Positions 11,061 through 21,009 of a stretch of 27,544 bases of DNA are shown piece after piece. The DNA is from Saccoglossus kowalevskii (taxonomy: Eukaryota > Hemichordata > Enteropneusta > Harrimaniidae), in assembly GCF_000003605.2 (NCBI RefSeq), contig NW_003126888.1:86250-113793 (forward strand). Reading direction: 5' to 3'. Positions within the stretch are counted from its first letter, which is position 1. Each line of letters opens with the position of its first letter. The position numbers and the translations under genes are program-made. The notes below the pieces were generated by a model. The model did not search any database, was not told where the DNA came from, and saw only the letters and a program-made list of their open reading frames with translations.

Positions 11061-12020
11061 CATTTACTGTATTAAATCTTTTAAAAATAAACTACAATTA
11101 AACTACACATATAATACAATGCAATAATAGATTTTAAGTAAACTACAACTAAAAACCTGATTAGGATATTAAGTTTTGTTAAATTATTAATCGGGTCGTG
11201 AAAATTAACACCTGTAGGAATGTGTTTACGCGCCATTCGTTTACTATGTAACTCGCATTTACCGGACGTCGAGTCTCGGCACAACACGCTATTGCGATAA
11301 CCACATAATGCAAAATATATAAACCACACAGAAATATTCTACTAGAACCGAGACTGCTAATAAATTAGTGTATTTATTTTATATACAACATATGTACAAG
11401 TACTTAATAACTTTATCACAACAGCCTACAGATGTGTAAATGTTATGTATTCGATACAAATCTGCAAAAACAAAATTACATGATTCTAGTAATCCCCGGT
11501 GCTGGGGTTTTGCGTACGACAATGATGGATTTTGTATAATTCACTATTTTAAAATTCCAGCTCTCTCATCATCACAACATACTGTTTAAATTCACGAAAA
11601 TATTACATATTGCAATTGCACCTAATTGTATGGAAAATGCAATGTGTATTCGCGTATAATAATAATAGACGTCATGTGCGCAATTTTTCGGTGCCAGGTA
11701 TCATACTCCGACAAAATGTATTAAATATTATGAGTCATTATCAAAAATTAAAATATTCCATCCGTATGATTTCTTGTAAGAGAAATTTAATTCTGATGTT
11801 AGCTTTAATTCGTGGACAGACATGGGGGTCACAGTTCAACCGCGAAATTAAATTTGCAACTGGCCACCATATAAAATATATTATTAAACATATATTTTCT
11901 TTCTGAGATACTTGTTTAATTGTTTACTGTGAATTTCATGAAGGTGTGAATTTATTTCTAAGGCATTTATAAAATATTTATAAAACATGTATCCAGGAAA
12001 ATCAAAGAAATACTCGCTGT
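11060..12020. other. Non-coding stretch
   Basis: AT-rich, with only short chance ORFs. No gene-like signal was seen. Confidence 0.4.
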
Positions 12021-12250
12021 TACGGCACGCCTGATTGGCTGAAAATGAGTATGCGCACTTGATTTACCCAGAACTCTGTGCGAATCCCCCTTGATTCTGG
12101 CTGCTGGCCATTTTCGTTCATGAAATCGTCGGATATCATCAGAAAACGCGGGATTTGTGCAGTTTTGAATAAAACCAAGTTAGCGATTATGAACAATGGT
12201 TATTAACGTAACACCTGATCCACTCTAAAATTTTTGTTTCGCATTTTAAG
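12020..12250 (+). promoter_or_regulatory. Candidate promoter and non-coding first exon
   Basis: The block begins with GATTGGCTG (inverted CCAAT box, 12032-12040) and an ATGCGCAC NRF1-like half site near 12051. Richer sequence follows, including CTGGCTGCTGGCCATTTTCG, then a strong donor AAG|GTAAGA at 12250/12251. A short ORF runs from ATG 12120 to TAA 12204-12206 (28 codons). This is the arrangement of a housekeeping-type first exon. It could be a distal 5' exon of the gene at 17495 or of another gene. Confidence 0.3.
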
Positions 12251-12254
12251 GTAA

Positions 12255-13350
12255 GAAATCGACACTTGAAACCGACAGGGTGTCGATTTACTAGGTGCCG
12301 TGTTTCACAACTTGTTTATTTATATACGTATAGCGGATGATTTTTTTTGAAAATTAGTATTTATTGATTTTCAGCCCCCAAGTGACTGTGGTCTAAATAC
12401 GTTGTACCACTGAGTTTGTACTGTACGATATACAGGTACAAAGTCACAAAGTCAACTTATGAGGGCGTAACTTATATTCGGACTCTTGGTATTCCGCACC
12501 GACTTCAATTGTTCGGAGACTTACTCTAATGTATGAAAGTAAACCAGTGCCAATCGTGCTCTTCCAAATGTCTAGGAATGGTCTATTCATATGTTCTAGC
12601 TCAATTATGTAGAGTGAGAATGAGGCTACTTTGACCCAAACATCGAGATACGAGTTAAATGTTGCACTATGTCTCTATAGACACGATAGAAGTGTGTCTT
12701 GCGTCTATTTATTCCGTGTCACATTATGCATATAATTAATAGTTTCAGGCAAGACTAAAATGTGGACTTTAAATTCACTTTCAATCTGTTTGTTTGTTTT
12801 TTCGCCAAATAATACTGTATGTATAAAATGGCAGCGGTTTCTGTAGTAAAAAAAAACACTTTGTCATTGAAATGACCAAATCCTACTAAAAATAAGATCA
12901 ACTTGAATGCTGTAATAATCCCAGAATGTGGGATGTCATTTTTTTTTGCCGTATGTGACAAATCAAGATGCCTAGATATTGTGATAAAACTTCATCATAA
13001 AAAACAATAGGAAACAAAGAAATGCCTTTAAACAGAAGAAATATTTTTACATCAATTTTCAATGAACTGAGTACGATGTCCTCCTACTTCTCTTCCTTGT
13101 GACATGAAATGTCAAATACATTATATAAAGAAAATAATAATAGATGTTTTTACAATTAAGTAGCATTCTACCGTAAGTCCACTTCGATCATTACATTTAT
13201 CGCGCAATGTGAACAGTGAGAGGGAGTACTGCGTTTTCCCTTTAAAACAGTTAGTGATTCTAGTTAATTATGGGGGGCATCTTTTATTGATGAAGGTTTA
13301 AGTATCCCCACGTGTGCGTTTCTGTGGGTTTTAGGACTTTACGGAAGCAT
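12255..13350. other. Non-coding stretch
   Basis: No exon or repeat was recognised. If the donor at 12251 is used, this is intron. Confidence 0.35.
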
Positions 13351-13353
13351 GGT

Positions 13354-13477
13354 ATTTAAAGCGCGGTGGTCGTCGCGCAGCGCGTGTTGCAACTTCGTGT
13401 ATTTTACACGCGTTGTATACGTCGCTATGAGTCCCATATCGAACAGGACGCGGTGCGACGACTGCCGCCCTTTAAGC
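13354..13477 (+). repeat. GC-rich hairpin element, second family member
   Basis: The left arm, TTTAAAGCGCGGTGGTCGTC and onward (13355-13380), is an imperfect reverse complement of the right arm at 13450-13476, which ends CTGCCGCCCTTTAAG. The two arms enclose a loop of about 70 bases. CGGTGGTCGTCGCGC at 13364-13378 is exactly the reverse complement of 9583-9597, which links this to the element at 9314-9599. Confidence 0.5.
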
Positions 13478-13629
13478 TATTCATTATATAAAACAATCTG
13501 AAGTATTCACTTTAGAGCAGGGGAGGCAACGGTAGTTGCCAAGGAGAGAGTTTGTCTATATGATACAATGAATTTCGTCTTCTGTTAATTTGTTATTTAA
13601 CAAGATATCCGGCTTTGATAAATTAAATG

Positions 13630-13675
13630 ATAATAATAATAATAACTTTATTGACATTATTCATTTTGAATAGAA
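13630..13675 (-). repeat. (TAA)n tract with antisense AATAAAG, retroposon-tail-like
   Basis: ATAATAATAATAATAA (13630-13645) is followed by CTTTATTGACA. On the minus strand this reads TGTCAATAAAG and then a (TTA)n tail. The arrangement mirrors that at 10795-10850 and is typical of non-LTR retrotransposon 3' ends. Confidence 0.5.
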
Positions 13676-13745
13676 CATAGTCAAATACTATTCTAAGAAA
13701 CAAAACAAAAATAATAAAAAGAATAAAAAAGAAAAAAAGAATGAT

Positions 13746-13795
13746 NNNNNNNNNNNNNNNNNNNNNNNNNNNNNNNNNNNNNNNNNNNNNNNNNN
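13746..13795. other. Assembly gap (50 N) with duplicated flanks
   Basis: Fifty N bases. The 33 bases left of the gap (13713-13745) and the 34 bases right of it (13796-13829) are the same A-rich sequence with a one-base indel. The gap probably joins overlapping contig ends, so the true sequence may lack the gap and one copy of the flank. Confidence 0.95.
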
Positions 13796-13829
13796 AATAA
13801 AAAGAATAAAAAAGAAAAAAAGAAATGAT

Positions 13830-16800
13830 GGAAATAAATATATTGTTAACACTGGTTTAGAAAAAGACACTTTCGTTAATGTAAATTTCCAGTTCTATAT
13901 GTATGTTGCCCGTAATATATATAAACTTTGCTTATGTATTCTCTATGTTCTATGTATTTGTTCTGTAGCGATGGAACAGTTGGCCAGGAGTGGTGAATTC
14001 AAGAAACTCGTAGATTTATCACTTTGATGACGTAACGTTTTGGAAGCATCGTGATATGCAAATTCAACCAAATCACCTTCGTGCAAATTGGCGTCAATAA
14101 ATAAACGGGTATATTTATGTGTTTGGTATCAAATTATAAAAAGACGAACAAACACGTGGCATAAAAACGCTAACTCGGATGATTTCAGCAAAATCGGATG
14201 GCATTACATGCATTTTATCAGGGACAAATGCAACGCTTTCTGTGTAACGTAAAACACTATACATGTAGTGTAGCGATGACGTCGCTTCGTGGCACGCATG
14301 TAAACGGTGGCGTATGCATTTAATGGGTTAATTTCATTAGATGTCGGCATATAATATGTGACATCATTTAACTTTCTCTATAATGTTGTTTCATCATTAT
14401 AATAATCCTTCACTTTTAGGTGAATCGTTGTCACATTAACTCGGTGTACATTTGAACATTAATTGAATTTAACACAATATGAACTTGAACGTTTACTGTC
14501 ACAGGCGAATGTTACCAAATACAATTAAATAACCGATACTTTTCAACTTGACAGGTAGCAGCGTAATCTCAGTCGCATGCGCTATGAATGTTTCGACTGG
14601 ATCATTGTCATACAATGAAACTTCACGAATCGATGTAATTAATAATTTGTATGGCAGAGAACACATGACGCGTTCACTTATTACAGTAAAGACAGCGGCT
14701 GCCGATACAATATTTTACGTCGTGACTGCACAATCGACAGTTACTGTCTAATTACCATACCCAAAAAATAAAAACAAAACACAAATATGCGCCCGTATGC
14801 GCGCAAAGCGTATTCTCTGCTCTCGACCTCTGAGATAATTTGTATTCATTGTTGGTTGGCAATGTACGTGAATGAATTAATCACGTACGATCAAGATCCA
14901 GCTTTTTCTTTTCATTCAATTTATTTTAATTTTGCATTCATATAAAACGATGCACATGTGGTGATTTTTATATTCAAAAAAAAAAAAATACGAGAAAAGC
15001 CGCTTTTTATACTTTTCGCTTGTTGTTATCTTCGTCCATAGAGGGTCAGTCGGAGATCTATTGATCTGCATTGAGCGAGATGAGAAAAATCAATGGAGAA
15101 GTCATCTTTGCGATATTATCTTTAGATCGCCCGGCATTCACAATAAATATGCTAAATTATAAGAGTTTTTGCATGAAAACAGGTGCATACATCAGAAAAA
15201 AGGGGAGACAAGGCTTTTTACAGAAACGGCGCATATTAACAATGCGCAGTAACAGCTGGTCTCGCTAAATTGGCTCGCACAATACTCGTTAATGCTGGTT
15301 CTATGTTTTGTTACAAACGTGACGCGTGGACAAAATCACCCATTGATTCACGAGAAGTTCATATCTGTCAAAATATGTGAAATGTTCTATATATATATAT
15401 ATAAACCTTGATTGGACTATGTGGGCATGTGTTATAATTGTGCCATGTACATTTCACATTAACTAAGGAGTTAAATAAATGTAAACAAAAATAAATGATT
15501 GGAAATAAATGGGGGCGCCAAATAAAGAAATATAAAGACCGTAAAAAGTTCAGAACGAGCGTGCAATGGTCTGGGTATCACGCCTGTTGAAGAGACACTT
15601 AAAATTGTTAATTGCGTATGATAAGAGTTTCTCATCCAGTCGACTTAATTTACATAACAATGCCATGCCATGCCGGACATGCACCTGTGTCGATCAACTC
15701 CGTAGGATTTCAGCGATCATCTCGAATAACCGTGTCGATAACATTCAATGACAAAATAATTATGCCAAAAATTGGACAATGTTTCATTTTACGCAATATT
15801 TTTTTTTATTTATTACTTTTGTCGTATTTTTATTACATGCAAACTACTTCGTGTCACATCCGGTATGATTTAAACATCGTGATCATAATGACTTTATCAA
15901 AGCAACCCCGAATTGAATGTACAGTGAAGTGAATACCATAAAGCGATCACAAGCGTTAAGGCTGTCCGCTCCCCCATCGCCTACCACGCACCGTCGTCGT
16001 CCCAGAAAGTACAATTCTGTGCCTCTGTGCTCTGTTCTTCTTGGTCGTATCACGGTGAATAAACAGGTCGAACAATACATGATGAAGAGCTATCTCGTTC
16101 CTCGAAAAAACTTGTTAATTAAAAAAAGACACAAGCACTGTCGCTGATTTGACAAACAAAACAATTTGCCTATTTTACACAATAAAAACGAAGAAGAAAA
16201 GCCATTGTATTTTCAACCTTAGCTACTGTTACCAAAAAGTCTTTGTTTTTTGTCCACGCGTTGCTTCAGTACGAGACGGGGCAGGAGTACTTTTGCAATA
16301 TAGGTATAACAAGCGTACGTGGAAAACGCACGTGTTGCAAGCATTGTGTGAATCCCCCTTAACACATGTGATACACGTATTTACATACATGTACCGTAAC
16401 AGGTATTAACCAGAGTCGCCAACTGCTATCCCCAAATTCCCATCCATGCTTTACAATTGATTCTCGTTTTTTTTTACCAATTGCAAACGGACTACGTGGT
16501 AAAATTTAATGGTATCTGTAAAAAAGATTGTATTATTTCACTAACGACTACAGAAACATAAATTACTGTTATCAACATTCACCGATTTCGTCTCGTCGAT
16601 TTGCATATAATCGTGTGTAAGTGCACTACTTTTGGTTTCCCAACACAAATATCCGATCTTCGTCATTTATTCACAATTATTTGTAATTAATAAAAATAAA
16701 ACGTAAAACTGTAGCAATTTCTACATTTGGCAATTTATAATATCATATATTCTTGAAAAAAAAAAGAACTGTCGAAAAAAACAAAGACAATAATTGAATA

Positions 16801-16880
16801 GCTTTCCATTTATTTAAAAAAAAATCTTATCCCCCTTCAACGTATTATATTCGCTCGAGCGACTGACGGTTGTTCTCAAT
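13830..16880. other. Long non-coding stretch
   Basis: No convincing exon was seen on either strand. It holds a (TA)8 run at 15388-15403 and scattered short chance ORFs, several of which begin at non-ATG codons. CpG-containing patches are more common than in 1-9000. Confidence 0.4.
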
Positions 16881-16881
16881 T

Positions 16882-16899
16882 GTGTGTATATATACACAC
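16882..16899 (+). promoter_or_regulatory. TATA-containing perfect palindrome, candidate core promoter
   Basis: GTGTGTATATATACACAC is an 18-base perfect palindrome with a TATATATA core. It stands about 600 bases upstream of the ATG at 17495, where the DNA changes from AT-rich to more GC- and CpG-containing. A start site about 30 bases downstream (around 16915-16925) would give a 5' leader of roughly 570 bases, or less if an intron is removed. It could equally be a plain TA/TG simple repeat. Confidence 0.3.
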
Positions 16900-17045
16900 G
16901 GTTCGCCAGTATCGAAGGACGGTGAGCTCAGCCGAGAGCCGAGCAGGTGGCTTAGATCGTCATTCAATATAAAACATAGGTCAAAGGGCCCAGACTCTAG
17001 CAACGTAGCTCCCGTTGTCATCGTGTGTCACCGTCTCTAGCAAAT

Positions 17046-17324
17046 ATGGTATCACGGATGGCGTATTTCGTCCTATCGGGGTAGGAACTTCAACTTTCAA
17101 CTGTTTTGTGGTTATTTTGGTCCAGAAAATGCTTTGGTTGATTTAAAAACAGAAGCGATCTGGTATTGCAGTATGCAATATTCACGTTTCCGGGCGAATG
17201 TATAAACAAAGCATTGTGGGCCGACAGCTTTACAGACCAGGAAGAGATTTCACACACGTTCAGCAGTGATCTAGCAATGTGGTGTCCCTCTCCATCTCTC
17301 GTGTCTATTTTCTCGCATTTGTGA
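17046..17324 (+). promoter_or_regulatory. Upstream short ORFs in the presumed 5' leader
   Basis: At least two short ORFs precede the main start: ATG 17046 to TAG 17082-17084 (12 codons plus stop) and ATG 17277 to TGA 17322-17324 (15 codons plus stop). Further ATGs occur between them. If this stretch is all in the mRNA, translation of the main ORF would need reinitiation or leaky scanning. If a 5' intron is spliced out (a possible donor GGG|GTAGGA lies at 17080/17081), some of these ATGs would disappear. Confidence 0.3.
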
Positions 17325-17494
17325 AATGTTCATATTCAGAAAACGATTGTTTGTATTACGTGGGCGAAAGACGGCATCGCCCAATTGAAGAAGTTTTCGG
17401 AGTTTTTGCTCGCAGTGATTTAAAATCACAGACGATTGGATAAGTGTGCACCTCATCAACAGCGCAGTGCTGGCAGACGAGCAATTTCGAAATT

Positions 17495-19603
17495 ATGGCG
17501 GCGGGAACGAAGAATGAAAATTCGTACAAACCCATGAAAGGCAAGTCGACAAGATCTCCGATATGTTTTGTGTGCGGAAGTGAAGGCGCGTATTGTCAAA
17601 CCAACAGCCGGGTGCGAGGTAAGGAACCGTTTTTCTCGTTCCTTGAATACCACGAACCGCCTTCAGGCGCCCGACCTCTCAACCAAGACGGGACTGTCGA
17701 AGCATGCCAAGTTTGCTATGCGTTTTTGATTCAACAATGGCACGCTTTTGAGCGTACGAACACGCCTATAGTTAAACGCTTGTACTGGTTGAAAAGGTCT
17801 GGAGGGGGTGGGGCTGACAAGCCGGACCCGCAAATGCAAGTAAGCCAACAAGCCAGGGAGGAACTTTACAAGTTAAAACTACACGATGTCGACAATCTTA
17901 AACGCCACTACGAGGATCAAGACCAGGGAATTATAAACGCGAACAAGCAAAATGGTGCCCCGGAAAAGAGGTATGAAATTCGAACGCCCAGTCGTGATCG
18001 TGAACGCGTGAGCAAAGGCAAGTCCCCGGCTGTGAACGGGAAAGAAGTCAAACAAATGGAAGTGTGTTTTTGTTGTGGTAGGAAGAGACCTAAAGAGTGC
18101 GTGAGGGCTGTCAACACTAGGTATCAGCTCCAACTCAACACAGGAACTCCATTTTACCCTTCGCTTCAAAATCACACGCCTTTTCCAGGGGCCAAGCCAC
18201 CCGACTTTAGTGGCAAAATAATGACATGCGAAGAGTGCGAACAATTTTTATTCCGACAGTGGCAAGTTTATCAGGATCGTAACGTGGCACTTCATGAACG
18301 AAGATATCAGTTGCGAAGTGCTGAAACAAGTGTGTCCACCAACGAGGAGCCTGGAATGTTGGCTACTATGGTGTGCTTCCTGTGTGGTATCACCCAACCA
18401 GCCACATCTGGTAGATTCATTTACTCCAAGAAACACACAGAAGGTGACCCTTATTTTGCTTTCCTTGAGAATTTCAATCCTCCACCTGGTGCCATGCCGC
18501 TCACTGCGCAGGGACTAACTAGAGTGTGCAGTACTTGTCATAAGGCCCTTCGTCGGCAGTGGAAAGCTTATGAAGTAACAAATTTACCTGAAGAAAATCG
18601 GGTATATCAAATACGGAATGAGTCATTCAGAAAATTACCACCTGTACTTTCGTCGGAAACTACTGCCTTGGGGAAACTAAGTGAACCATCACAGGAAGAG
18701 ATATGTTACCTTTGCTCCCAGGTGTTTCCAAGATCTAATATTCGATATGTGCACACCTTGGCTCCTGATAAAACCAGCAAGCATATAATGTACTTCCCTT
18801 TTATTATTAATTTTAAATGTTCTCCCAGAGCTAAAGCAATTGACGAAGAGGGCAGAATATTGGCCTGTGAAACGTGTTATTTTACTCTTCAGCAGCAGTG
18901 GCAAATATACCAGTCTGAAGGAATTCCACTTACTGATAGACGGTACAATTTACGCCCTGTAGAACATGGAACACCCCATAGGCTAACTATGGAGGATGAA
19001 TCGGAATCTCAGTTGCAGTTGCCTTCTCCTGTTCTGCCAAGTCGCGAGTCAAGTCTGACAGTTAGTCATACGGTCAAAGATGGGTGTTTTGTTTGTGCTA
19101 CACCAGTCAAAATGACAGAGAGATACCAACTTTGTGCTTACCCTGCCAAAGGCGAGTCTCCAGGGGGACCGTTTTTCCCTTTTCTTGCCCACCGTGATCC
19201 CGCATCAAATGCGATACCTATGGATAGTGAGGGGGTTGTCATTTCTTGTACCATCTGTTACCATAACTTAGTCTGCCAGTGGGACGAATATGAAAATTCA
19301 AACGGCCTACGAGATTCAAATCGATGGTTACGTAGATACTGCATTTACAACATGGTTTGTTACCTCTGTACAAAATTAGTTATGCGAGGCAAGGTGAAGA
19401 CAGTGGAGATACAGAAATACCCATGCATTGCAGAGATAGATAAACCTAAAGGTGCTATTAAAATGGGAGGCATGGTACTGGTGTGTGGGACATGTGAGAT
19501 ATCACTCATCCGGCAGTGGACTGCATTTGAACATAGCCAAGTTCCTTCTGATAAGCGCAGATACAGTTTCAACTTCACCAGCAATAATATTAGTGCACAA
19601 GAG
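17495..19603 (+). CDS. Six-module cysteine-rich CxxC/QW repeat protein, first coding exon (3' partial)
   Basis: This open exon encodes 703 residues and continues into a later exon. The first in-frame ATG is at 17495, in a good context (A at -3, G at +4). An in-frame stop lies at 17441-17443, and the codon at 17444 is GTG, which is not an animal start. The protein holds six diverged copies of one module: CxxC, 38-50 residues with an aromatic block (PFFSFL, PFYPSL, PYFAFL, PFFPFL) and a P-GA-P motif, then CxxC-x6-QW-x2-(Y/F)-(E/Q) and a closing R-x-Y. Four cysteines per module suggest zinc binding; this is inference. Linkers are charged or Ser/Pro-rich. No signal peptide or membrane segment is visible, so an intracellular, perhaps nuclear, role is likely. 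The reading frame runs into GAG|GTAAGT at 19603/19604, a strong donor, and the TAA at 19616 is then intronic. I do not recognise the family and assign no function. Confidence 0.9.
17564..19570 (+). other. Array of six tandem CxxC...CxxC-x6-QW protein modules
   Basis: Numbering is from the ATG at 17495. Module 1 is residues 24-101 (C24/C27, C71/C74, QW 81-82). Module 2 is 191-273 (C191/C194, C245/C248, QW 255-256). Module 3 is 294-374 (C294/C297, C345/C348, QW 355-356). Module 4 is 404-487 (C404/C407, C458/C461, QW 468-469). Module 5 is 531-616 (C531/C534, C585/C588, QW 595-596). Module 6 is 622-692 (C622/C625, C664/C667, QW 674-675). The step from the last cysteine to Q is 7 in all six. The cysteine-pair gap is 43, 50, 47, 50, 50 and 38 residues. 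Module 6 is the shortest: it lacks the aromatic PFL block but keeps the GA and the CxxC-x6-QW core. All 24 core cysteines are present, so no module has lost its presumed metal site. Confidence 0.85.
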
Positions 19604-19609
19604 GTAAGT
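19604..19609 (+). other. Splice donor ending the main coding exon (phase 0)
   Basis: The sequence GAG|GTAAGT fits the animal donor consensus exactly on the intron side. It falls between two codons (Glu 703 and the next), so the following exon should begin in phase 0. If the site were ignored, the protein would end four residues later at the TAA at 19616-19618. No later exon carrying another CxxC-QW module was seen before 27544. Confidence 0.75.
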
Positions 19610-19714
19610 GGGATTTAAATTGACTTTCACAAGAAATTGATGCTAACTTATTTTTCACCTGTTAAATATGTATGTATGTTGTATAAGACTGTCTCCTTGG
19701 TAGCCTCCAAACTA

Positions 19715-19904
19715 CTGTAGAATACTTTATTTCGCTATTTTCGCTGAAGGGATGATTCAGTGAAAATAAAAACCAGCGAATATACCTTTTTTCCTATATT
19801 TCACATTAAACTCATCAAAAATCAGTGAAAATAAATTCCATACAAAATGTCCAAAAAGCCTTTTCAGCGAAAATTAATTCCAGCGAAAATAAAGTATTCC
19901 ACAG
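19715..19904 (-). mobile_element. MITE copy A, TA-flanked, about 190 bp
   Basis: The left end CTGTAGAATACTTTATT and the right end, which in reverse complement reads CTGTGGAATACTTTATTT, form inverted termini of about 22-25 bases. Each end abuts a TA dinucleotide (19713-19714 and 19905-19906), as expected for Tc1/mariner-type target duplication. The interior repeats short GCGAAAATAA blocks. It matches copy B in the opposite orientation and has no coding capacity. Confidence 0.75.
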
Positions 19905-19906
19905 TA

Positions 19907-20818
19907 CTCTGAGAAACATTGACACACACTTCAATAAACATACAAACATCATAACAATAATAAACATTATTGAACTTGTATCATTGGGATGATGTCCTAT
20001 CTAAAACCAATCATTGAACACAAACAGGTCGTCACACTGCAAAAAAGCCTGTTAAAGGTTTATAGGGCATGAACCTCTTCACCAACAATATAAAAATAAC
20101 CATGATAGTGGAGTAAGTAAACAACAATCACATTTGATAGAACTCTGAATAAATAAATATAATACAATTGCCCATATTTGGTCATTGTGTGATGTCATAG
20201 CTTCACATTATCAAAATATTGTATTGTGTTCTATCGTGCCATACATGCATGTGTTGGAGCTTTAAACTTGCTAATGCATTAACATGCGTTGTCAATAGCA
20301 ATCTATTGCATTGGGGACGAATACTAAATTATAAAATCATAGTAAAGTAAAACTGGCCTTTCTGTGAGAGTGTGGCATATTCCGTGCGGATGTTTGTTGA
20401 TCCAGAAGTCAAATCACTCATTTTATGCACATAAAGCCCAAACATTTTTTTCTGGTCATTGCAAGCATCATTTTAAAAAACAATTTAATTTTCTGGAAAA
20501 TGAAAGCCCATTTTTTATGAACATTTTAACCCTAATTTTGTCAGCCACATGTACTTTTACATTGACTTACCCAAATAAAACCAGAAACATTTCTATATTT
20601 TTTTGGGGGGCCTAACATTCCTACACATTCATACTTTAAAACAATATCAATTTAATTATAGTAACAGTCAGAAATAAATTCTGTTCTCGATAATGTCATT
20701 CACAGCCTATCGGCATCTGATCTGATGTGGTGATCAGTGTAGTAAAAATCTAAATGTAATTGGGTATGGTTCATCAGGTACAGAATTCCCCAACATGAAA
20801 ACAAATTAATTTATTCAA
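19907..20818. other. Spacer between MITE copies A and B, presumed intron
   Basis: AT-rich, with no exon-like block and no further CxxC-QW module. Confidence 0.4.
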
Positions 20819-20820
20819 TA

Positions 20821-21004
20821 CTGTGGAATACTTTATTTTCCCTGAAAAAGCTTTTTGGGTGCTTTGTATGGAATTTATTTTCACTGATTTTTGATGAGTT
20901 TAATGTGAAATATAGGAAAAAAAGTATATTCGCTGGATTTTATTTTCATCCTTTCAGCGAAAATAGCGAAAATAAATTCCATGCGAAAATAAATTATTCT
21001 ACAG
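20821..21004 (+). mobile_element. MITE copy B, TA-flanked, inverted relative to copy A
   Basis: It starts CTGTGGAATACTTTATTTTC, ends TTATTCTACAG, and has TA at 20819-20820 and 21005-21006. The internal block with TTTGTATGGAATTTATTTTC and TTTTTGATGAGTTTAATGTG is the reverse complement of the corresponding block of copy A, and nearly the full length pairs. The 184-base length against 190 in copy A reflects small indels. Confidence 0.75.
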
Positions 21005-21009
21005 TATAT

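Noticed and set aside
10879-11127. Plus-strand ORF of 82 codons
   Set aside because: It begins at TTG, spans a G homopolymer and sits in a probable retroposon fragment on the other strand.
13688-13870. Minus-strand ORF across the gap
   Set aside because: It is read through 50 N and A-rich repeat sequence, giving only Phe/Leu/Ser-rich low complexity.
14548-14751. Plus-strand ORF of 67 codons with reasonable composition
   Set aside because: It starts at TTG, with no splice or promoter support; indistinguishable from chance.
17444-17494. N-terminal extension of the main ORF
   Set aside because: The first codon is GTG, directly after an in-frame TAA; no ATG lies before 17495 in this frame.
17879-18244. 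Minus-strand ORF of 121 codons
   Set aside because: It lies wholly within the main plus-strand exon and is explained by antisense reading of its codons; it has no motif of its own.
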